Below, in pieces: positions 35,053-42,648 of a stretch of 64,000 bases of DNA (position 1 is the first letter of the stretch; every line of letters starts with the position of its first letter). Below the pieces are notes generated by a model. The model was not told the DNA's origin. It was given only the letters and a program-made list of their open reading frames with translations, and made no database searches. Source of the DNA: Pedobacter caeni (lineage in GTDB: Bacteria > Bacteroidota > Bacteroidia > Sphingobacteriales > Sphingobacteriaceae); NCBI RefSeq assembly GCF_900129215.1, contig NZ_FQUQ01000001.1, forward strand, positions 1,054,001 to 1,118,000. The letters run 5' to 3'. The position numbers were made by a program, and so were the translations under genes.

Positions 35053-35961
35053 TCATACTCTGGACAATTCTGATTTTAGTTTTGTCAATTCTCCCAGCAA
35101 GGCGGTAACCGGCATATTGATTTTCTTCCCGCCAGCCTTTAGTACCGCGAAATTCAGGGTTTCGATCTCTGTTTCCCGCTTATTCAGGATATCCTGGTAA
35201 GTGGATATTTTCTGCCCGTCGGACATTTCACTGATCGTAAGGACATTTTGCAGCACCTCTTCTTCAGTCAACTGAATGCTATTTTCTGTGGCCACCTGCA
35301 GGCATTCTCTGATCACTGTTTTAGCAATAGCCAACACCGCATCGTTTCGTTGAAATACACCATTATCTGTTTCCAGCAAGGGGCAAATGGAATTAAATAC
35401 GCAATTACTGATTACTTTCTTCCAGATGAGCTTTTGTATATCTGTTTCTGTTCGGAAAGAAAAAGCAGCGGTATCCAGTTGTCTGATAATGCGTTCAAGG
35501 ACTTCATCTGATCCTTTAATTACTCCAATCGGTGAGGATGCGACCATCCTGAACCTTACTTTATGATCACTCAGCGACTGACTGGTGGCCATCAATACGC
35601 ATCTGTAAAGTTCTTTGAATCCCTTCTCAATAAAGCTGCTTTCAATGTGTAAACCATTTTGCAAAAAAACGATTGGGGACTCCCCTGCTTTGAACTTTAG
35701 TTTGTTGGCCAGGGCCTCATTTCCAAATGATTTATTGGTTAACAGAATGATGCCCCTGAGTTTTTCATAGTTACTGATGCTGCTGATGGTTATATCGGCC
35801 TGTAAGATGTTGCCTCCCATTTCTACCTGGATGTGCGCTGTGTAAACAGGTTGTTCATCTACACTCCCCCTCAGAATGGTTACCTCTCTGCCATTAAGGG
35901 TTAAGGCTACGGCTAAAGCTTTTGCGATTACCCCATTGCCAACAATAAATAAGTGTTCCAT
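35053..35961 (-). CDS. Ketopantoate reductase (PanE/ApbA) family protein
   Basis: 302 aa. An N-terminal Rossmann strand-turn (LFIVGNGVIAKALAVALTLN, GxGxIxxx as in PanE), the IVFLQNGLHIE segment (family L-Q-N-G), and the C-terminal helical domain with LIWKKVISNCVFNSICPL (the W-K-K-x-x-x-N-x-x-x-N motif that carries the catalytic lysine) identify the ApbA/PanE fold. The C-terminal ISTYQDILNKRETEIETLN matches the substrate-binding S-M-x-x-D-x-x-x-x-R-x-T-E-x-E-x-x-x-G region with changes. So reductase activity is likely but the substrate may not be ketopantoate. It starts 7 nt after the MarR-GNAT stop and is probably in the same operon. Confidence 0.8.
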   Translation of the reverse strand: MEHLFIVGNGVIAKALAVALTLNGREVTILRGSVDEQPVYTAHIQVEMGGNILQADITISSISNYEKLRGIILLTNKSFGNEALANKLKFKAGESPIVFLQNGLHIESSFIEKGFKELYRCVLMATSQSLSDHKVRFRMVASSPIGVIKGSDEVLERIIRQLDTAAFSFRTETDIQKLIWKKVISNCVFNSICPLLETDNGVFQRNDAVLAIAKTVIRECLQVATENSIQLTEEEVLQNVLTISEMSDGQKISTYQDILNKRETEIETLNFAVLKAGGKKINMPVTALLGELTKLKSELSRV

Positions 35962-35968
35962 GTTAAGG

Positions 35969-36922
35969 TTATTTTATTTCCAGCTCCATTTGAATATTGC
36001 ATCGCTCATAAGGTGTAGATCGTCCAATCACCTTTTTAAAACCTAACTTCTGATAAAGGTTAATCGCAGGCTTCAATATGGTATTGCTTTCCAGATAAAT
36101 TTTGGATGCCCCCAGTTCCCTCGCTGTATTTACGATGGCCTGTCCAAGCAGCCAGCCCACACTTTTACCCTGAATTTTTGGTGATACCGCCATTTTTGCC
36201 AGTTCATAATCGTAATCCGGATCGTTCATTTTTATCAATGCGCAAACTCCGATAGGCTCATTATGGTAGAGTGCCACAAATATTTTTCCTCCTTTGTCCA
36301 GAATATATTCTTTTGGATTGTCCAGGGCCTTGTAGTCTGCCTCTTCCATTTTGAAATAGGTGGAGATCCATTCTACGTTGAGTGCCCTGAAAGCCTGTTG
36401 GTACTGTTCCTGGTACTCCACAATCTGCACATCTTTGCTTTCTCTCAGTTTTCTCTGTTCCTGAACCCGCTTGAGCAATGACTTCTCATCCAGCAGGAAC
36501 TCCCATTCCTCGATGGCCTCCCAAAGGTTATGTCTGGCTTCAGAAATGATGCTTTCAATGGCAAGATCCACGTCGGTACATTGCACCTTGATCTGTTCTG
36601 AAATTGTCATTCCTTTGGTAGTTAAGGCTACCACGTTCCGTCGTTTATCAGGCGAATCCTGATTGTCCTGAACCAATCCTGCAAGGGTCATCTCCTGGAT
36701 GATCTTGCTTACTGAGGGTTGGGAATGACTGATTTCATTGGCGATTTCGGTAATGGTCTTTTCTCCATCTTCTGAAAGAACAAAAAATACAGGAAACCAC
36801 TTAGGCGAAAACTCCACATTATACAACTCATAAATTCTGGCAGCATCTTCGGTCACTTTTGAGGTTAATAATCTTAGCCTGCTGCCAAGTGCCATTTTTC
36901 CGGTTCGTTCGAATAGTTTCAT
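35969..36922 (-). CDS. MarR-GNAT fusion: HTH regulator with acetyltransferase domain
   Basis: 317 aa from the ATG at 36922 (a TTG at 36934 adds four residues). Residues about 1-145 are a MarR winged helix (TITEIANEISHSQPSVSKII as recognition region, then DSPDKRRNVVALT wing). Residues about 165-315 are a GNAT domain: KIFVALYHNEPIGVCALIKM, LAKMAVSPKIQGKSVGWLLG (Q-G-x-S-x-G-x-x-L acetyl-CoA loop) and KPAINLYQKLGFK. MarR-GNAT fusions are known as bifunctional regulators that couple acetylation and repression. A perfect dyad 13 nt upstream of the start (36935-36954) suggests autorepression. Confidence 0.88.
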   Translation of the reverse strand: MKLFERTGKMALGSRLRLLTSKVTEDAARIYELYNVEFSPKWFPVFFVLSEDGEKTITEIANEISHSQPSVSKIIQEMTLAGLVQDNQDSPDKRRNVVALTTKGMTISEQIKVQCTDVDLAIESIISEARHNLWEAIEEWEFLLDEKSLLKRVQEQRKLRESKDVQIVEYQEQYQQAFRALNVEWISTYFKMEEADYKALDNPKEYILDKGGKIFVALYHNEPIGVCALIKMNDPDYDYELAKMAVSPKIQGKSVGWLLGQAIVNTARELGASKIYLESNTILKPAINLYQKLGFKKVIGRSTPYERCNIQMELEIK

Positions 36923-36934
36923 ATAGATAGTCAA

Positions 36935-36954
36935 TTACATAATCAGTTATGTAA
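36935..36954. promoter_or_regulatory. Palindromic MarR-type operator
   Basis: TTACATAATCAGTTATGTAA is a perfect 8-bp inverted repeat with a 4-nt centre, size and AT-rich form typical of MarR dimer sites. It ends 13 nt before the ATG of the MarR-GNAT gene, where promoter or transcript start would lie. Confidence 0.65.
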
Positions 36955-37057
36955 ATGTAAAAAATATCTGATAAGCTCCAAATCTTCTTTTATTTAATGA
37001 CAGGAAAAGTGGATTTCAGGGAGTTGAGGAGCGACAAACGAGTAAGGCAAATTTACC

Positions 37058-37087
37058 GGGTATAACTTTACAGGGTATAATTTTAAA
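37058..37087. repeat. Tandem 15-bp repeat upstream of the serine hydrolase
   Basis: GGGTATAACTTTACA (37058-37072) and GGGTATAATTTTAAA (37073-37087) are head-to-tail and share 13 of 15 bases. They lie 66-95 nt before the ATG at 37153. They may be a regulator site or slippage product; no TAnnTTTG box is clear. Confidence 0.45.
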
Positions 37088-37152
37088 AGGTGTAACCTCC
37101 ACTTCTCTTGTGTAGTCTTAAAACAAGCGTCACCATTAATCTTAATTCATCT

Positions 37153-38691
37153 ATGATTCTATTCACCAAACTTAAACGGATCTCCATATTGCCAGGTTAT
37201 GCATTATGTATAATGGCATTTATCCTTTTTGCGGCATTTACAGGCATTCCAAACAAAGTAAAAAAGCATTCGGGCAGCGACTATTACAAAAACAAGGAAG
37301 CTAAAATTTTAAGTGATTCTCTTGATGTTTTGTTAAGCCAGATCAGGCAGTCGTTTGGAGGAGAAGGACTTGATTTAACATTAGGTGTGGTTAAAGATGG
37401 TCATGTTTTCCTGAAAAAGAATTACGGATATGCTAATCAGGAGACAAAAACTCTTTTTTCTGACCGGACTCAGCTTTACATTGCCTCCACTTCCAAATCC
37501 TTAACAGGAACATTGGCTGCTGTTTTAGACCGGAAAGGAATCATCAGACTGGATCATACATTAGCTGATTATCTGCCGGAACTTACCTTTGATGATCCGA
37601 ATATTCATCCTGACAAAATCACGATCAGCTCATTGATAACCCATACTCATGGCATCAAAAATAACGATGCGGTAGTATGGACCGCTTTTATTGGAATTAA
37701 GAGCAATGATCAATTGATGGCCATGTTAAAAAAACGGAGTACTGCCCTACCTAATCAGAATTTCTATTATTCCAATTTAGGTTCCGTTATCTACTCGATG
37801 GTCCTGATTAAGCAATTGGGTAAGCCATGGCAACAGGTGATGAATGAACAACTTTTCCAGCCATTAGGTATGCATCACACCACGGCCTATGTTTCTAAAG
37901 TAAACTCCAGGTATATCAGCTATATAATTGACGGGTCCGAAGGCAGGCAAAGGTCTGTATTTGACAAAGCAGATAACTCGATGTCGGCCGCAGGAGGACA
38001 TTTGACCACGGTAAACGATATGCTCAAATATTTGCAGTTCTTTATCACTGAAGGGCAATCCGTTCCCGGTGTATTGAACCGGGAAGATGTGCTGATGGCC
38101 AGTTCCGCTATCGTTCCTCAGAAGAGCAGTTACCAATCTTATGAAAGATTTGGTTATGGACTGGGATGGGAACAATCTCTTTTCAATGGGGAGCAGTTGG
38201 TGTCACGGATGGGTGGATACAGCGGGATTTCCTCGCATTTGTCCTATATGAAAGCGCATAAGATAGGTATAGTGGTATTGAGCAATAAAAAAGGAATGGA
38301 AGTATTGACTCATTTGGTTGCAAACTACATTTACAATACCATGCTGAACAAAGAGAACAAATACAGTATGCTTAAAGAAAACCTCAGCTCGTTGCAAAAG
38401 TATGTTCAATCAGACGCTCAGGAAACAAAGGAAGTAACCGCAGCAATAGATAAAAAAGCAACAATAGATAAAAAGCTATGTGGCATTTACGATGGTGGCG
38501 AAAAATCCGGAATGATGGAAATAACCAGTACCGGCGAAGTCATCTGGGGCAACCTGAAAGGCCCCTTACACATGCTTTCAGACAGTACTGGTTTAATCAA
38601 TTTCAGGACCATGATACGTTCTTTTTCAGTTAAGAAAGAAAATGGTGCAATCGCAGGTGTTTATTCTAACGACCGATATTTTAAGCGTTGA
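37153..38691 (+). CDS. Serine hydrolase, beta-lactamase class C/esterase type
   Basis: 512 aa from the ATG at 37153; an upstream frame from 37108 gives an extra 15 unlikely residues. A single N-terminal hydrophobic segment (about residues 10-30) is an anchor or signal. The PF00144 domain follows: S112-T-S-K115 is the SxxK nucleophile motif, Y206-S-N208 the second motif, and SRMGGYSG the HxG-like third motif (Met-Gly-Gly instead of His/Lys-x-Gly). After about residue 400 a C-terminal strand-rich domain (LCGIYDGGEKSGMMEITSTG) follows, as in other penicillin-binding-like esterases. It is exported and probably acts on peptides, esters or cell-wall material; resistance is not implied. Confidence 0.85.
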   Translation: MILFTKLKRISILPGYALCIMAFILFAAFTGIPNKVKKHSGSDYYKNKEAKILSDSLDVLLSQIRQSFGGEGLDLTLGVVKDGHVFLKKNYGYANQETKTLFSDRTQLYIASTSKSLTGTLAAVLDRKGIIRLDHTLADYLPELTFDDPNIHPDKITISSLITHTHGIKNNDAVVWTAFIGIKSNDQLMAMLKKRSTALPNQNFYYSNLGSVIYSMVLIKQLGKPWQQVMNEQLFQPLGMHHTTAYVSKVNSRYISYIIDGSEGRQRSVFDKADNSMSAAGGHLTTVNDMLKYLQFFITEGQSVPGVLNREDVLMASSAIVPQKSSYQSYERFGYGLGWEQSLFNGEQLVSRMGGYSGISSHLSYMKAHKIGIVVLSNKKGMEVLTHLVANYIYNTMLNKENKYSMLKENLSSLQKYVQSDAQETKEVTAAIDKKATIDKKLCGIYDGGEKSGMMEITSTGEVIWGNLKGPLHMLSDSTGLINFRTMIRSFSVKKENGAIAGVYSNDRYFKR

Positions 38692-38709
38692 GGTGAAGGT
38701 AAGCCAAGG

Positions 38710-38901
38710 TTAGCGCTCAGCTTGAAGCTTTAGCAGTTCAGCAGGAACGCCGGTTTTTTTGAGGGTTTCAATCGCTTTGTTAACCTTTTTAACAATGTAA
38801 GGATCTTTACTATGATCTTTAAGGTTAGCAACAACTTTATCCTTTAGAGGATCAAATGCAAATCTCTTTAATTGAGCTTGAAATGTTTCTTCCTTCTTCA
38901 T
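38710..38901 (-). CDS. Small hypothetical protein
   Basis: 63 aa from the ATG at 38901; the longer frame (38958) adds residues with an implausible composition. It starts MKKEETFQAQLKRFAFDPLK and is Lys-rich, with KKVNKAIETLKKTGVPAELLKL at the end. It looks helical and soluble. No family is recognised. It converges on the serine hydrolase (18 nt between stops). Confidence 0.5.
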   Translation of the reverse strand: MKKEETFQAQLKRFAFDPLKDKVVANLKDHSKDPYIVKKVNKAIETLKKTGVPAELLKLQAER

Positions 38902-39293
38902 ATACAAATTATTATTTACGTAACACCATAAACGCCTCATAGTTAATGCATTTTTCAAATGGAAACCAGGCGCCTTCTATTAAACCATAAACCTCAAGAA
39001 CATCGAGCTATGCTCCACAATAAAGTATACCGCTCCTTGTTCATACAACAAAGATAATAAACCTGGATTTTATTTAACTACAAATTAAATAATATTATTA
39101 TAATACAACAACATAAACCCCAATACAATAATATATCTTATTTTTCAAGATTAATTAGGAGCGGATTTTAAAAGCGGTTAAACTATGATTTATCCAATGC
39201 CTCGTTTTGACGATTTCATCCTCTTGAAATCTTTGTTAAGAAAAAGAATGACTACCTTCATCACATATTTCAAAAAGTTAAATATTAAAGCAT
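38902..39293. other. AT-rich intergenic region
   Basis: 392 bases with no convincing gene. It contains runs such as AATAATATTATTATAATA. It presumably holds the divergent promoters of the small protein at 38901 and the membrane peptide at 39294. No clear -7 box or dyad was noted. Confidence 0.5.
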
Positions 39294-39398
39294 ATGTCAA
39301 CATTACTTTCTCTACTTGCACTTGTAGCAATTATTATGGTTACGGCCTTCTATCTTTCCTTCATTAAGAAAAACAAGGAAACTAACGGTCACCACTAA
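39294..39398 (+). CDS. 34-aa single-pass membrane protein
   Basis: ATG at 39294 to TAA at 39398 gives MSTLLSLLALVAIIMVTAFY, one hydrophobic helix, then LSFIKKNKETNGHH. The Lys-rich tail should stay in the cytoplasm by the positive-inside rule. The AT-rich region before it (TTAAATATTAAAG) is compatible with Bacteroidota translation starts, which often lack a strong ribosome-binding site. An overlapping longer frame from 39185 has less natural sequence. No family known to me. Confidence 0.5.
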   Translation: MSTLLSLLALVAIIMVTAFYLSFIKKNKETNGHH

Positions 39399-39449
39399 GA
39401 TATAATCCTGTCGCTTCTTTCTGATAGAAAACAATTGGAAAGGAGCGCT

Positions 39450-40319
39450 TTAACCCGCTACACCTAAAACCCTCCATCCCTGGGCGGTTTTATAGGTCTG
39501 CAATCTTTGTACGGAATTTCCTCCGTCGGGATAAGTACAGACTTCTGTTATAATCCAATAATTATCATTTATTTTCTCCCGGTTGGTAAAGGCCCTGTTG
39601 ATGTTAGAAAAATCAGGCATTCCCTCTTTTTCGATATAACTTACAAAGGAAATGGCCAGGGCTTCGGAAGTGCTGATGATCATCTCCTCCTCCATTTGAA
39701 AATCAAGGCTGGAAAGCATTAATTTCGCTTCCTGATAGAAATCTTTACAAGCGAGTGCTTTATCGATGTCTTTTTCCTGATAGGCTTGCTCAAGGGATAA
39801 GATTGCCCCTTCCGGAGTGTCAAAATCTGCTTTAAAATGGTCAATACCGACATCAATAAGAAGGCCTATCGACTCATCAAATGAGGTTCTTTCTGTTTCC
39901 GGTATTCCTTCTCGGATCGCCCGGATGGTGTATCCACCAATTAAACGGCCATGTTCAACAATCATCCAATCCGAAATGAGTGTCCTCATCACCCCTATTT
40001 TCTGGCCCAGCTTCACATTTTTTACCTGTACCGGCTCATTTCCGACTTCTCCGAATAAGTTCCCTTCTTCATCAAAATCCGGAGCGGTTAACCAGATGTG
40101 CTCCACTTGTCCTTCATCTTCGATCATCACTTTAATGGAAAAGTATTCCTGTCCGGCGGAGGGGCTTTTCAGGCTGTTTTCAAAATACCATAAAGTAAGC
40201 CCTGCTTTCTCCATTGCCCAGTTCATGCGCTCGTCTTCATTTGGTATATATACCAGATCAGGCTCTGCGCTTCTTTCTACAACTTTGTTTTTTCCAAAAA
40301 AACGTGATAATAAACCCAT
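39450..40319 (-). CDS. DUF2314-domain protein
   Basis: 289 aa. Residues about 25-135 match DUF2314 (YegJ family): EDERMNWAMEKAGLTLWYFE, YFSIKVMIEDEGQVEHIWLT, GEVGNEPVQVKNVKLGQKI and ISDWMIVEHGRLIGGYTIR. The second half (about 165-289) looks like a small alpha-beta unit with EGAILSLEQAYQEKDIDKAL and a final NSVQRLQTYKTAQGWRVLGV, resembling an NTF2/SnoaL-like domain. No signal peptide. DUF2314 genes often occur beside effector or immunity genes, but none lies here. Function unknown; the domain assignment is by motif. Confidence 0.75.
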   Translation of the reverse strand: MGLLSRFFGKNKVVERSAEPDLVYIPNEDERMNWAMEKAGLTLWYFENSLKSPSAGQEYFSIKVMIEDEGQVEHIWLTAPDFDEEGNLFGEVGNEPVQVKNVKLGQKIGVMRTLISDWMIVEHGRLIGGYTIRAIREGIPETERTSFDESIGLLIDVGIDHFKADFDTPEGAILSLEQAYQEKDIDKALACKDFYQEAKLMLSSLDFQMEEEMIISTSEALAISFVSYIEKEGMPDFSNINRAFTNREKINDNYWIITEVCTYPDGGNSVQRLQTYKTAQGWRVLGVAG

Positions 40320-40432
40320 GATTGCGTAATTCGTGATTTTTTAAATATAATAATTCTTCTATACTTAAAAAAGCATCTCCTCATTCTCATTATTACGTTA
40401 ATGAAAAATTGCGTTTACTTTGTCAACAGAAA

Positions 40433-40451
40433 CTGTAAACCAAGTTTACAG
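40433..40451 (-). terminator. Hairpin after the two-component operon
   Basis: CTGTAAAC-CAA-GTTTACAG is a perfect 8-bp stem with a 3-nt loop, 6 nt beyond the response-regulator stop. Read leftward it is followed by TTTCTG, a weak U tract, so it may be a weak terminator; it could instead be an operator for the downstream DUF2314 gene. Confidence 0.4.
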
Positions 40452-40457
40452 ATGGAT

Positions 40458-41138
40458 TTAGAATTTATCCCTGATTTCTAAAACATAACCTATATTTCTT
40501 ACGGTAAGGATCTTAATTCGGTGGTCTTCCCTTAAGTATTTCCTTAACCGGCTGATGAAGACCGCCAGACTTCTGCTGGTAAAAAAATTGTTCAGATCCC
40601 ACAATTCTTCCAGTATTTCTTTTTTTGTGACCACCTCATTTTTATGTTCAATCAATTTTTTTAACAGTTCCGACTCCCTATAGGAAAGGTTAATACTGAC
40701 ACTGTTAATGGACAGTTGATGCATTCTGGAGTCAAAAGCATAATTGCCCACACTATATTTCGGATATTCTACCTTATTTGTCTTTTTTAAATGACTGTGC
40801 ATCCGGGCGATCAGCTCTTTAATGCTATAGGGTTTCTTCATGTAATCACTCGCCCCGATTTCGAAGCCCTTTAATACATCTTTAATCTGTATTCTGGCCG
40901 TGGCAAATATAATTGGAACATGATCATCCATTTCGCGGATTTTCTCGGCCAGATGGAAACCATTTAATTCAGGTGTAATCACATCCAGAATAATGATATC
41001 AGGTCTGAATAATTTAAAGCTTTCAAATGCCTCACGCCCATTGAGGTAATGACGAACCCAAAAGCCTTCAAATTTGAGGCTTTGCACCACAATCTCTGCC
41101 ATACCGGCCTCATCTTCCAGAAATAAAACATCGATCAT
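40458..41138 (-). CDS. OmpR-family response regulator
   Basis: 226 aa. Receiver domain residues 1-120: acidic pair LEDE, phospho-acceptor D52 in DIIILDVITPEL, the T/S in FATARI and K105-type lysine in YMKKPYSIKEL. Residues about 130-224 are the winged-helix effector (LSYRESELLKKLIEHKNEVV, then SRSLAVFISRLRKYLREDHR and ILTVRNIGYVLEI). The start overlaps the HK stop as ATGA, so translation is coupled. Targets are probably the phased repeats at 42569-42608. Confidence 0.92.
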   Translation of the reverse strand: MIDVLFLEDEAGMAEIVVQSLKFEGFWVRHYLNGREAFESFKLFRPDIIILDVITPELNGFHLAEKIREMDDHVPIIFATARIQIKDVLKGFEIGASDYMKKPYSIKELIARMHSHLKKTNKVEYPKYSVGNYAFDSRMHQLSINSVSINLSYRESELLKKLIEHKNEVVTKKEILEELWDLNNFFTSRSLAVFISRLRKYLREDHRIKILTVRNIGYVLEIRDKF

Positions 41139-42511
41139 GATCTGAGGGGGATTGAGATTAAAAAAGTACTTCCTATGGTCAACGTACTTTCCAGGCTGAT
41201 AGTCCCTTCGTGAAGTGCTACCACCTTTTTCACATAGGAAAGGCCCAGTCCAAAGCTTCCCGCAGCATCATCACTGGTGGAAACCCTGAAAAAGCGTTCA
41301 AAAATATCATCATGGTATTTTTCAGGGATCCCTATTCCGGTGTCCCGGATGGAAAGTTTCCAGACCCCATTGTCGAGAATACTGCTGATCCTGATGATGA
41401 CACCATCATTGGAATATTTGATCGCATTGTCTATAATATTGCGAAGTGCATTGCTCAAATGAAGCGGGTCAATCCATAGCGGAGGAATATCGTTACCGTG
41501 CTCCAATCTGATATCAACAGGTTTTGCATTTTTGATGGAATAATTTTCAATCAGCTGACCTATCAGTTCATTCACATCCGTATTTTCCTTATGTAATACC
41601 ATCTTATCGTTGTCAAATATAGATTCCTGCAGAATTAACTCGATCAGCTTAGATAGGTGATTGATCTCATTAGTTGAGATTTCCAGATAACGTGCTGTTT
41701 TGTTTTTATCCAACAGGTTGCCATATCGTTTGATGGCTTCTACAGCCACGGATATCGTTGCCAAAGGGGTCTTTAATTCATGAGCCATGCTGTTAATGAA
41801 ATCATTTTTGACCACCGACATTCTTTGTTGCCGGAATATCGTGACCAGCATATAAGCCAGACTACAGGTGGTCAGCACGATTAAAAGTACAGATACACCG
41901 AATTGCCACTTCATTTTATTAAAGATGTAAGATGCCGGTGCTTTATAAGCGGTAGTTCTGGCGAATTCAATGGGCATAGCCCTGCCATGTTGTAGCGAGG
42001 CGGTATCGGCAGGCTCAAGGATTCCTAGCGGAAACCTGTCTGTGTAACTGACCGTATCTCCGAACGGGACTGCCGTTCTGCCGGATGTAGCAACAAGTGG
42101 TGAGACAGGGTATATGCGGCTGGTAAACATTGAAGTATCCTCGACCAGGGCCGCAGATTTGATAAAATCAGCAGTCAGAGGTAATGCAGGCATGGTCTGG
42201 GCAGGTATCGTTTGAACAGGTATCGTCTGGGCAGGCATGGTCTGCAAAGGCATCATCGCAGAAACCGTTCCCGACGGATAGGCAATAATGGTATTCGCTC
42301 CTATTTGATTTCCATCCAGAACCACTGTTTTTGCAGCGGCAACGCTTAAAACAGCCTGTGCAGTGGGAAGAAAAAAATCATAATCAGAGGAGAAAAAAGG
42401 TTGGCTCTTATAATATCTGTAGTCCCTGTAAAGCCAAAATCCCTGGGCAAGAATAACGCCTAAAATACATAAGGTCATCAGACATAAAATGTACTTTATA
42501 CGATTTAACAT
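41135..42511 (-). CDS. Sensor histidine kinase
   Basis: 458 aa from the ATG at 42511 (a longer frame from 42568 lacks signal character). Helix 1 is residues about 5-27, then a periplasmic region of about 170 residues, helix 2 near residue 215-238, and HisKA with H244 in FINSMAHELKTPLATIS. HATPase_c motifs: NALRNIIDNAIKYSND (N box), RDTGIGIPEKYHDDIFERFF (G1/F) and GSFGLGLSYVKKV (G2). The periplasmic part includes five near-identical five-residue units of the form M/I-P-x-Q-T, encoded by 15-bp repeats, in place of a recognisable sensor domain. It is divergent from the DUF4270-Kelch pair. Confidence 0.92.
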   Translation of the reverse strand: MLNRIKYILCLMTLCILGVILAQGFWLYRDYRYYKSQPFFSSDYDFFLPTAQAVLSVAAAKTVVLDGNQIGANTIIAYPSGTVSAMMPLQTMPAQTIPVQTIPAQTMPALPLTADFIKSAALVEDTSMFTSRIYPVSPLVATSGRTAVPFGDTVSYTDRFPLGILEPADTASLQHGRAMPIEFARTTAYKAPASYIFNKMKWQFGVSVLLIVLTTCSLAYMLVTIFRQQRMSVVKNDFINSMAHELKTPLATISVAVEAIKRYGNLLDKNKTARYLEISTNEINHLSKLIELILQESIFDNDKMVLHKENTDVNELIGQLIENYSIKNAKPVDIRLEHGNDIPPLWIDPLHLSNALRNIIDNAIKYSNDGVIIRISSILDNGVWKLSIRDTGIGIPEKYHDDIFERFFRVSTSDDAAGSFGLGLSYVKKVVALHEGTISLESTLTIGSTFLISIPLRS

Positions 42512-42568
42512 AGTTTGTTGGTTTTCATAAAACAAATGTAACTGCCCCTTCTTTATTAAAAGTTCCAC

Positions 42569-42608
42569 TTAACGATTTTTAACAATTCGTAACATTCATT
42601 AACATTCC
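42569..42608. promoter_or_regulatory. Four phased 10-bp direct repeats (OmpR-type site)
   Basis: TTAACGATTT, TTAACAATTC, GTAACATTCA and TTAACATTCC follow one another exactly in phase (42569-78, 79-88, 89-98, 42599-608). OmpR/PhoB-family regulators bind 10-11-bp direct repeats as tandem dimers. The last unit ends 7 nt before a CATCTTTG -7-like box. The block is 41-80 nt upstream of DUF4270 and 58-97 nt upstream of the HK start, so one array may serve both directions. Confidence 0.65.
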
Positions 42609-42615
42609 CTCAGCA

Positions 42616-42623
42616 CATCTTTG
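42616..42623 (+). promoter_or_regulatory. -7-like box (CATCTTTG) of DUF4270 gene
   Basis: CATCTTTG differs from TAnnTTTG at one fixed base (C for T). It lies 25 nt before the DUF4270 ATG and just after the phased repeats. The missing -33 element fits an activated promoter. Confidence 0.4.
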
Positions 42624-42648
42624 TCGCAATCAATTATTATAAACAACT

